From positions 1 to 9,621 of the forward strand of contig DTTB01000133.1 of assembly GCA_012964965.1 (NCBI GenBank): 9,621 nucleotides of DNA. Direction: 5' to 3'. Origin of the DNA: Candidatus Nitrosopelagicus sp. (GTDB lineage Archaea; Thermoproteota; Nitrososphaeria; Nitrososphaerales; Nitrosopumilaceae). Each line of letters begins with the position of its first letter. Within the stretch, counting starts at the first letter, position 1. Both the position numbers and the translations under genes were made by a program. Under the pieces are notes generated by a model, which was given only the letters and a program-made list of their open reading frames with translations, was not told the origin of the DNA and made no database searches. This document shows positions 4,322-9,621 of this stretch, one piece after another.

Positions 4322-5006
4322 TTTGAACAGCTGATGTAAGTGGGCTCATTACTTTTACAAAAGCAGAGTATGGTTGTGGTCCAGCAATTTTTGTAGTTGA
4401 GCCATCAGGTGCAATTATAATGAACGTTGGTGTTCCCTGTGCTCCTTGTTTTACTGCTTCATCATAATTGGCTTTCACGCGTTTGTTATACTTCGCTGTA
4501 TCCAGACAATCACTAAACTCATCCAAGTTCATATCTAAGTTAAATGCAAAAGCAACTAGTCTGTCCTTGCTAGCCCACCCATTATCTATCTCTTCTTGAA
4601 AGTTGTAAAGTGTGTTATGATAATCCCAGTATTTTCCCTGATCTTCTGCACAGTAAGTCGCTTGTGCAGCAACAATAGAATCACTCCCTAAAAACGGCAG
4701 ATCTACAAAGACAAGCTTAGCTTTTCCAGTTTCAATATAATTATCAATTATATCAGCGCGAGTATTATGGAACCAATGATAGCAAGCCTCACACTGGTAA
4801 TCTCCAAATTCTATTATTGTGACTGGTGCATTTTCTGAACCCAATACAGGAGAACCATTTTTGAGATTTATATCTAGAGACTGTTCGGACATGCCAGGTC
4901 GATACTGTTGCATTTCAAGCAGAGTAAAATAATATGATGAAAACGTAATAGCCACAACTGTAACCAAAACAACAAATGCAATTACAACTACAAATCTTTT
5001 ATCCAT
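4308..5006 (-). CDS. Membrane-anchored DsbA-like thiol-disulfide oxidoreductase
   Basis: The 232-residue protein has an N-terminal signal anchor (residues 5-26) and then a thioredoxin-fold domain of the DsbA/Thioredoxin_4 type. The active site is C72-E-A-C75 within F-G-D-Y-Q-C-E-A-C, a typical beta-strand-to-helix entry. The helical insertion carries the family pattern C119-A-E-D-Q-G-K-Y-W-x-Y-H, with C167 as a further cysteine. The cis-proline loop is G191-T192-P193-T194-F195. It should form or rearrange disulfides in secreted proteins outside the membrane. C119 and C167 may form a structural disulfide. The gene overlaps or abuts the CSCGP membrane protein gene downstream. A TATA-like box sits at leaderless distance from the ATG. 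Confidence 0.93.
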   Translation of the reverse strand: MDKRFVVVIAFVVLVTVVAITFSSYYFTLLEMQQYRPGMSEQSLDINLKNGSPVLGSENAPVTIIEFGDYQCEACYHWFHNTRADIIDNYIETGKAKLVFVDLPFLGSDSIVAAQATYCAEDQGKYWDYHNTLYNFQEEIDNGWASKDRLVAFAFNLDMNLDEFSDCLDTAKYNKRVKANYDEAVKQGAQGTPTFIIIAPDGSTTKIAGPQPYSAFVKVMSPLTSAVQIEQP

Positions 5007-5027
5007 TTTTGGTTAGGTGTTTAGTGG

Positions 5028-5038
5028 GAATAAAAAAG
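5028..5038 (-). promoter_or_regulatory. TATA-like box for the DsbA-like gene
   Basis: The minus strand reads CTTTTTTATTC, centred about 27 bases before the ATG at 5006, which places the transcription start at or next to the start codon (leaderless). Spacing is the main evidence. Confidence 0.45.
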
Positions 5039-5062
5039 CTATGCAAGTGGATCTAGTATTCA

Positions 5063-5272
5063 TTAATGCCTAAAGACATCTTTAATCTTTTTAACAGCCA
5101 GATCAATAGGGCATGCCTCACAGTAATTACCATGTTGTCTTTGAAAATGTGTTTCAAGCCCCTCCTGTGTTAAAAACGAGGCACTGCATTCACCGCAAAA
5201 ATATTTTGTCTGTGAACCCTCAGTTTTAGACATAATTACATGATTGGTTTTATGAATATAAGGAGTCGACAT
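5063..5272 (-). CDS. C2H2 zinc-finger protein, 69 residues
   Basis: A classical C2H2 finger is visible: C26-x2-C29-x12-H42-x4-H47, with the usual hydrophobic positions F33 and L39. A second Cys pair, C51-x2-C54, follows directly and may extend the zinc site. The first 20 residues are polar and a second possible start, M14, exists. Archaeal proteins with a single C2H2 finger are common in this phylum, but their DNA or protein targets are mostly unknown. The gene follows another C2H2 gene on the same strand with a 31-base gap, so cotranscription is likely. The DsbA-like gene is 56 bases downstream with its own TATA-like box. Confidence 0.8.
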   Translation of the reverse strand: MSTPYIHKTNHVIMSKTEGSQTKYFCGECSASFLTQEGLETHFQRQHGNYCEACPIDLAVKKIKDVFRH

Positions 5273-5303
5273 GTGTCATTTCTGAGAAAAATAGCAATTT
5301 TGG

Positions 5304-5699
5304 CTATAAATAATGAATTTTAACATGGTTGTTATGCTCAACCTCGTATTGAGTAACATGACCGCAATGCGCACATGAAAACATCTGACCAGTGGGTTTT
5401 GCAATCCGCTCAATTTTTTTCCCAAAAATTGACTTGATTGTGATATTGTTATTATTTGAGATCACACCAAAGTTTCGTCTTTCACCTATTGATTCCAGAA
5501 ATTCCTTAATTGATGTAACAACTTCAGCATGGTTGATAGGCTCATCATCCTCAATGGGGGCTAGTACAAACTTGTGTAATTTTATTGCTGGTATTGCAGC
5601 TATTTGATCTGAAACGTATATGGCTAGTTCATTAAGTATTGGCTCTACGTCTTTACAATCTATAGTGATCATATAATTTTGCCCTAACAGAAGCTTCAT
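5304..5699 (-). CDS. 131-residue protein with C-terminal C2H2 zinc finger
   Basis: The N-terminal 100 residues form an alpha/beta domain I do not recognise, with an acidic patch (IEDDEP, 49-54) and an asparagine-rich turn (N82-N85). The C-terminus is a C2H2 finger: C109-x2-C112-x12-H125-x3-H129. The finger ends two residues before the stop, so it is a terminal module, perhaps for DNA or partner recognition. It is the first gene of a probable two-gene unit with the 69-residue C2H2 protein, and is divergent from nre across 95 bases. ATG 5697-5699 is the first start. A role with the neighbouring repair genes is possible but only by position. Confidence 0.78.
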   Translation of the reverse strand: MKLLLGQNYMITIDCKDVEPILNELAIYVSDQIAAIPAIKLHKFVLAPIEDDEPINHAEVVTSIKEFLESIGERRNFGVISNNNNITIKSIFGKKIERIAKPTGQMFSCAHCGHVTQYEVEHNNHVKIHYL

Positions 5700-5794
5700 T
5701 TATTCATGCTGCTAAATGACACAATTTCAGTTATCTATAGTCAACATTCTTTCCATCAAAGAAGATATTTTCAATAGGATCTATAGGATTCATA

Positions 5795-6964
5795 GTGAAA
5801 GCTAATTCTAATTTTTCTAGTTCTGAGATAAGAAAAACAATTGAAACGAAGTGGCAAGAATATCTATCAAGATATGGAAATCTCTTTGCATCAGACTCTC
5901 TTAATGGTTCTAGCCCCCCGTCAGTCTTTGTCGGTTCGTACGGTTATCCAAAAGTAGGCATTGGTCCGATGGTACCTCCCATACATGGAGATACCACTTT
6001 ACTTGACAGCCCAGAACGTTGGCTTGGAAAAAATCTAGAGGAGATTGTAAATTTTAGACTAAACCTTGTTAGGGGAATACAAAAAATGTTCGTACAAGAT
6101 CCGCAGGGCAGATTTATTGAAAGTTTACACGAGGTTGCTATGTCTTCACGCCCAATTGAATCCGATTTACAATTCCAGAAAAATATAGTGCCAATTACAA
6201 CAATAGATGGAGAAAGCGCGCCATTTGGACCTATAGGTGAGATCAAATCCGCTAAATTTTCTAGTACTAGATCTGAAAAATCAATCGAACGTGTATATTA
6301 TGATCATGACCTTAGGGCTCAGGATGCCGTGTTAACGTTGTATAATAAGGGCATTGAGATTTCAAAAATTCAAAAATGTTTTAGTGTTGGAATGCTTGGA
6401 AAAAAAAGAAAGCTTGTTCCAACAAAATGGAGTATCACAGCTACTGACGATATCATATCAAAGTCACTTGTTTTACAAATTCTAGACTTTGATTTGATTG
6501 ATTCATGTAGGGTTTTTTCGCATGATCATCTTGGCAACATGTTTTCAGTTATTCTGTTTCCTCATAGGTGGGTTTATGAAATGCAAGAGGCATGGCATGA
6601 CGGAAATAAGATAGGCTTTGGTTCTGACAGTGAGAATGCAAGTGGTATAGATCATCCTCCTGCAATAGCTGGTGCGTATTTTGCCGCAAAGCTTGGGGTT
6701 GCAGAATATCTTGCAGAGAAAAAACTTCAAGCATCTGTCCTTGTATTGCGTGAAATTAGACCTGAATATGCTATACCTGTTGGTGTTTGGCAGATTAGGG
6801 AGGCAATACGTGCTGCAATGCAAAAAAATCCATATATTGCACAAAACTTTGATGACGCTGTCAGTTTTGCGTCGCAAAGAATGAGCGTTAGTAAAATTGA
6901 ATGGCTTTCTAGAGGTAGGCTGCTTCAGATGTTAAAGCAAAAATCAATCTCTGAATTTTTTTAA
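5795..6964 (+). CDS. nre: Nre family archaeal DNA repair protein with C-terminal PCNA-binding motif
   Basis: The 389-residue product matches the archaeal Nre family along its length. It has the N-terminal motif P42-S-V-F-V-G-S-Y-G-Y-P-K-V, then G-P-M-V-P-P and G65-D-T, and the central L201-G-K-K-R-K-L-V-P-T-K-W-S-I-T-A-T-D-D. A C-terminal domain (about 265-375) contains H287-P-P-A and P328-V-G-V-W-Q-x-R-E. It ends in QKSISEFF (382-389), a consensus PIP box (Q-x-x-I-x-x-F-F) for binding the sliding clamp PCNA. Haloferax work links NreA to repair of DNA damage. The N-terminal zinc finger of many Nre proteins is absent: residues 1-40 contain no cysteine. The start is GTG with AGGA six bases upstream; no ATG precedes it before the in-frame stop at 5738. 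Confidence 0.92.
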   Translation: MKANSNFSSSEIRKTIETKWQEYLSRYGNLFASDSLNGSSPPSVFVGSYGYPKVGIGPMVPPIHGDTTLLDSPERWLGKNLEEIVNFRLNLVRGIQKMFVQDPQGRFIESLHEVAMSSRPIESDLQFQKNIVPITTIDGESAPFGPIGEIKSAKFSSTRSEKSIERVYYDHDLRAQDAVLTLYNKGIEISKIQKCFSVGMLGKKRKLVPTKWSITATDDIISKSLVLQILDFDLIDSCRVFSHDHLGNMFSVILFPHRWVYEMQEAWHDGNKIGFGSDSENASGIDHPPAIAGAYFAAKLGVAEYLAEKKLQASVLVLREIRPEYAIPVGVWQIREAIRAAMQKNPYIAQNFDDAVSFASQRMSVSKIEWLSRGRLLQMLKQKSISEFF

Positions 6965-6996
6965 AATTACCAAAGATATCGGTCATTTCTATAGCG

Positions 6997-7004
6997 TATT
7001 TATT
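6997..7004 (+). promoter_or_regulatory. TATA-like box for the archaeosortase-family gene
   Basis: TATTTATT is centred 26 bases before the ATG at 7026, in the 61-base gap after nre. This fits a leaderless transcript that starts independently of nre. Confidence 0.45.
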
Positions 7005-7025
7005 GGACTTTTTTGATTTTACAAT

Positions 7026-7979
7026 ATGCACAAGAACACAGTTCTTGCCATCTTACTCATCGCGAGTCCTATTTTATTTGTGCTAGCTGCATATCCGGAT
7101 AGTTTTAGCATGAGCTGGAATCAGGGCCGTGGCGGATTTTTGTTTGGACTTGCATTCATTGTAGCAGAGATAGTTGGAATAAAATTCGTAGTTTCAAAAA
7201 ATCGCCTTATTTTTGGAATTCCATTAGTTATTGCAACAGTGATTTACTTTATAGTATTAGATTTTGGGCTGCATGATTACATAATGAATGCTGCACCGGC
7301 ATTCAATGTTGTAGGCTGTTCCATAGGAAATCCTCAAGGATGTATATACTCTTGGGGATGGTTATGGGATTTTGTAGTGATTACAATTTTTGTAATTACT
7401 GCGGCAATTATTATGTTTGGTAAAAAATGGATCAGGATAGTTATTGCAGGTCCAGTTTTTCTTGGAGGTAGTGCAATCATCTTATCTCTTGACACATTTT
7501 TCCCATTTGATACTTTAGGTCCTCTACAATATTTTGTTCCATATTTGGTGCAGACAAATGTTTGGGTAATTAATGCACTTGAGCTTGGTTTAGCAACTGC
7601 AAGGGATAACATAATGTTTTTGCAGGGCGAGCATGGTCCTTTTGTTCTACAAGTTTTTTGGCCATCAGCAGGGGTACACAGCATAATTATCTATTCGCTT
7701 GTAATGATGGCATTTTTGTTGAAAATGAATATAAAGCGCAATAGAAAGGCCATATATTTCGGCCTAGGAATTTTAGGCACAATTATTATCAATATGATTA
7801 GGATATTCTCACTGTCAATCTTTGCATTGAAAGTTTCAACAAATCCAGTAGAATTTGAGGAATATCATTCAATTGCTGGTGAAATAATGTTCCTTCCATG
7901 GCTGTTCATATTTTTGCTTGTTGTGACGGCAATTGAAACGAAGCGAATGAAAAAAGAAGAAGCGTCACTTCAAAAATAA
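7026..7979 (+). CDS. Exosortase/archaeosortase family protein with Ser in place of catalytic Cys
   Basis: This 317-residue membrane protein has about eight hydrophobic helices. Its C-terminal half carries the three signature positions of the exosortase/archaeosortase superfamily: a P-S214-A-G-V-H-S motif where the family has (A/E)-C-S-G-x-x-S, N256-M-I-R259, and H281-x3-G285. The family cleaves surface proteins near a C-terminal sorting signal and attaches them to lipid or another anchor. Here serine (codon TCA, 7665-7667) replaces the nucleophilic cysteine while Arg and His are kept, matching what I recall of thaumarchaeal members. The N-terminal half includes a loop with C98 and C106 that probably faces outside. 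No sorting substrate is visible in the window. The gene ends within the convergent polymerase gene (10-base overlap). Confidence 0.85.
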   Translation: MHKNTVLAILLIASPILFVLAAYPDSFSMSWNQGRGGFLFGLAFIVAEIVGIKFVVSKNRLIFGIPLVIATVIYFIVLDFGLHDYIMNAAPAFNVVGCSIGNPQGCIYSWGWLWDFVVITIFVITAAIIMFGKKWIRIVIAGPVFLGGSAIILSLDTFFPFDTLGPLQYFVPYLVQTNVWVINALELGLATARDNIMFLQGEHGPFVLQVFWPSAGVHSIIIYSLVMMAFLLKMNIKRNRKAIYFGLGILGTIIINMIRIFSLSIFALKVSTNPVEFEEYHSIAGEIMFLPWLFIFLLVVTAIETKRMKKEEASLQK

Positions 7980-9064
7980 CTCGTTATGTTACTTTGACCC
8001 TCTAACTCTGACAGTTCGGACACTTTTACACCAAGTCTTCTAAATAGAACTGTTTCATCATTAAGTGCTTCCTGAAGTAGTTGTTTTGATATTTTTTTCA
8101 GCTCATCTAGATTGATGGTTGGATTTCGTAACATCTTTGATTTAGTTTTGTTAGAAAGGTTAGTCTGTGTTAGTTGTATTCCAACTGATTTGAACATCTT
8201 GTTTTCTCTAAGTATAACAGCATGTAGTTGATTACATAATTCAGTTAAACTTTCTTCCAAGAAGTTATAATTATTAGAGTCTTTTTTTAGCGTAGAGATC
8301 TTACTAATTTGAACAATTGGTGATCTTAGAGTCACCGGTTCATCATCTATACCTCTTACAGCGTTGAATATGTAGGTTCCAGTTTTCCTACCAAACATTT
8401 GTATCAAATCAAAAACATTCATCTCTTTTATTTTGGAAATGGTTTGTACTCCTTGTTCTTCAAATTTCTCCTGTGTTTTCTTTCCTATGCCGGGAATATC
8501 TCTAATTTCTATGGTTTCCATAAATTCAGAAACGTTGTCAGGTGGAACAATCGTTAGCCCATCTGGTTTTTTGTAGTCTGATGCAATTTTTGCTAATAAC
8601 TTATTAGATGAAATTCCAATGGAACATGTGATCTTTGTTTTTTCTCTAATTGCATTTTTTACTTGTTGAGCAATATGGCTTGCCCTATTGAAATCACCCT
8701 CTGATTTTTCTGATATATCTAGATAAGCTTCATCTCTTCCAACATACTCAAACACATCTGCAAATTCTTTGATTATTTCCATAGACTTTTCAGACATATT
8801 TGAGTAAAATTCAAAATCTGCAGGCAAAAACACTGAATCAGTTCTGTCCTTGAGCTTCTTTTTTGCAAACTGAATTGGAATCCCAGATTTAACCCCAAAT
8901 TCTCTTGCAGTATAATTTGCAGTGGCAATAGCACCACTATCCCCACCTCTGTCAGAGAACATGCACACAGATACTGGCTTTGTTTTAAGGTCAGGGTTTC
9001 GTATCTCCTCACACTGAGCATAAAAGTAATCAAAATCTATATGAAGAACAATTCTTTGTGTCAA
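7970..9064 (-). CDS. dinB: Y-family translesion DNA polymerase (Dpo4/DinB type)
   Basis: The 364-residue protein aligns with Sulfolobus Dpo4 throughout. Metal ligands are D10 (in H-I-D-F-D-Y-F-Y) and D111-E112 (in G-R-D-E-A-Y-L-D). Y15 is the expected steric-gate residue against ribonucleotides. The palm motif is S148-I-G-I-S-x-N-K-x-x-A-K-I-A-S, followed by K-P-D-G. The thumb has a helix-hairpin-helix, D189-I-P-G-I-G-K-K-T, and the little finger covers about 243-350. The end QSNITSYF (357-364) is a PIP box for PCNA. The enzyme copies past damaged bases. The residues before D-E are Gly-Arg instead of the usual Ser-Ile. The start is TTG at 9062-9064: no ATG lies upstream in frame, and three codons before I-V-L-H-I-D agrees with Dpo4 length. 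Confidence 0.95.
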   Translation of the reverse strand: MTQRIVLHIDFDYFYAQCEEIRNPDLKTKPVSVCMFSDRGGDSGAIATANYTAREFGVKSGIPIQFAKKKLKDRTDSVFLPADFEFYSNMSEKSMEIIKEFADVFEYVGRDEAYLDISEKSEGDFNRASHIAQQVKNAIREKTKITCSIGISSNKLLAKIASDYKKPDGLTIVPPDNVSEFMETIEIRDIPGIGKKTQEKFEEQGVQTISKIKEMNVFDLIQMFGRKTGTYIFNAVRGIDDEPVTLRSPIVQISKISTLKKDSNNYNFLEESLTELCNQLHAVILRENKMFKSVGIQLTQTNLSNKTKSKMLRNPTINLDELKKISKQLLQEALNDETVLFRRLGVKVSELSELEGQSNITSYF

Positions 9065-9082
9065 TGAACTTGAACAGTCAAA

Positions 9083-9388
9083 ATGGAATATTACAATATC
9101 GGTAAAGACAATTATCTAAATATTATAAAGATAATTGAAATCATGTCATACCCACTAACATCTGAAAAAGATGGGATAAAAATAAAATCTGAAATTATGA
9201 AATCAGAGACACTTTATCATTGCATATTTCAAAATAAAGTTATGTTAGTGTATAAAGATCATAACGAGATTCTGAACTGCTATGAAATTGAGGACGAAGA
9301 AATCGTTTCTAAAGTGAGATTGTCCAAAAATACTGATATTGAAAAAATTCTTGAAGAATACATACGGGAAAAAAATTTGAAGAAATAA
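9083..9388 (+). CDS. Protein of unknown function, 101 residues
   Basis: No family is recognised. The protein is Lys/Glu/Ile-rich and soluble, with alternating strand-like stretches (TLYHCIFQNKVMLVYKD, 43-59; ILNCYEIEDEE, 63-73) and a charged C-terminal helix (ILEEYIREKNLKK). C47 and C66 are isolated. It starts with ATG 18 bases from the polymerase start on the opposite strand, so the two promoters must overlap. G+C content is very low here, about a quarter to a third in the lines counted. A role with the polymerase is not implied by anything except position. Confidence 0.62.
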   Translation: MEYYNIGKDNYLNIIKIIEIMSYPLTSEKDGIKIKSEIMKSETLYHCIFQNKVMLVYKDHNEILNCYEIEDEEIVSKVRLSKNTDIEKILEEYIREKNLKK

Positions 9389-9424
9389 TCATATGTAGTT
9401 TTGATGCCTGAAGAATAAATAAAA

Positions 9425-9434
9425 CCTATTAATC
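9425..9434 (+). promoter_or_regulatory. Possible TATA-like box for the EPQQ-repeat gene
   Basis: CTATTAATCT is centred about 27 bases before ATG 9457, the leaderless distance. A second A+T-rich element (TTTATAC, 9438-9444) lies too close to the ATG. Weak call in A+T-rich DNA. Confidence 0.3.
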
Positions 9435-9456
9435 TTGTTTATACGAATATAATAAA

Positions 9457-9621
9457 ATGAGTTCAGAAAACAAAAAAAGTGATGCGGAGGAAGTACTCGA
9501 AGAATTTCAAAAAACACATAAGGTTGAAAATCCTGAAGTTGAACATTCTAAACTAGAACCACAGCAAGAACCACAGCAAGAACCACAGCAAGAACCACAG
9601 CAAGAACCACAGCAAGAACCA
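9457..9621 (+). CDS. Partial gene: acidic protein with EPQQ tandem repeats
   Basis: The frame opens at ATG 9457 and is still open at the right edge (55 residues). Residues 1-32 are polar and acidic (MSSENKKSDAEEVLEEFQ and on), with no signal peptide or membrane segment. From residue 34 the sequence is a perfect EPQQ repeat, 5.5 units, running out of the window. Such Pro/Gln/Glu repeats are typically extended, disordered linkers or surface-exposed spacers. The lack of a signal peptide suggests a cytoplasmic protein or one with a later membrane anchor. No family can be named from this part. Confidence 0.75.
   Translation, partial: MSSENKKSDAEEVLEEFQKTHKVENPEVEHSKLEPQQEPQQEPQQEPQQEPQQEP
9556..9621. 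repeat. Perfect 12-base tandem repeat, 5.5 copies, open at window end
   Basis: The unit GAACCACAGCAA starts at 9556, 9568, 9580, 9592, 9604 and 9616 (last copy half), with no mismatch. It is in frame with the gene at 9457 and encodes EPQQ. Identical synonymous codons in every unit point to recent expansion by slippage or unequal exchange. Confidence 0.95.

Noticed and set aside
3868..4334. Plus-strand ORFs opposite the CSCGP membrane protein
   Set aside because: They have no start signal or domain and mirror the membrane protein gene.
5273..5303. Promoter between the two C2H2 genes
   Set aside because: The 31-base gap has A+T-rich DNA but no element at leaderless spacing; cotranscription is simpler.
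6545..6877. Minus-strand ORFs inside nre
   Set aside because: The plus strand shows unambiguous Nre motifs across the same bases.
1..9621. CRISPR array, tRNA, rRNA or insertion sequence
   Set aside because: No spaced direct repeats, cloverleaf, rRNA segment, transposase or terminal inverted repeats were seen.

Overview
The window looks like chromosomal DNA of an ammonia-oxidising archaeon (Nitrososphaerota/Thaumarchaeota, probably a Nitrosopumilales relative). The basis is a Dpo4-type Y-family polymerase and an Nre repair protein that both end in PCNA-binding motifs, an exosortase/archaeosortase-family membrane protein, a membrane-anchored DsbA-like oxidoreductase, many short Cys/His-rich putative zinc proteins, A+T-rich DNA, and TATA-like boxes about 26-28 bases before several start codons, as expected for leaderless archaeal mRNAs. 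No RNA gene, insertion sequence or CRISPR array was found. The assignment rests on protein character, not on a database search.

Left part (1-3235). The 5' end of a minus-strand gene resembling the N-terminus of BluB/nitroreductases runs off the left edge. Upstream of it lies a protein with two nearly identical CxxC-x17-CxxC zinc ribbons joined by an RGG-like glycine linker. Then comes a plus-strand block (614-2623): a one-helix microprotein, a Cys/His-rich protein, a helical protein, three very small ORFs and a SpoIIM-like membrane protein. Parts of it, from about 1100 on, are visibly richer in G+C than the rest. Convergent to it are three minus-strand genes: two one-helix microproteins and a charged helical protein. 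A small Cys-rich protein is transcribed divergently from the same 47-base spacer.

Middle (3232-5699). An unrecognised 108-residue protein is followed by an apparently frameshifted microprotein gene. Next is a minus-strand pair of a DsbA-like thioredoxin-fold protein and a membrane protein with an in-membrane Cys-Ser-Cys motif, a plausible extracytoplasmic thiol redox couple. Upstream of the pair, on the same strand, are two proteins with C2H2 zinc fingers.

Right part (5795-9621). nre and the archaeosortase-family gene are on the plus strand. The Y-family polymerase gene lies tail to tail with the latter, their coding ends overlapping by 10 bases. An unrecognised 101-residue protein and the start of a protein with a perfect 12-base EPQQ tandem repeat complete the window. 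Nre and the polymerase are both likely PCNA clients in DNA repair and lesion bypass. The archaeosortase-family protein has serine where the catalytic cysteine is expected.
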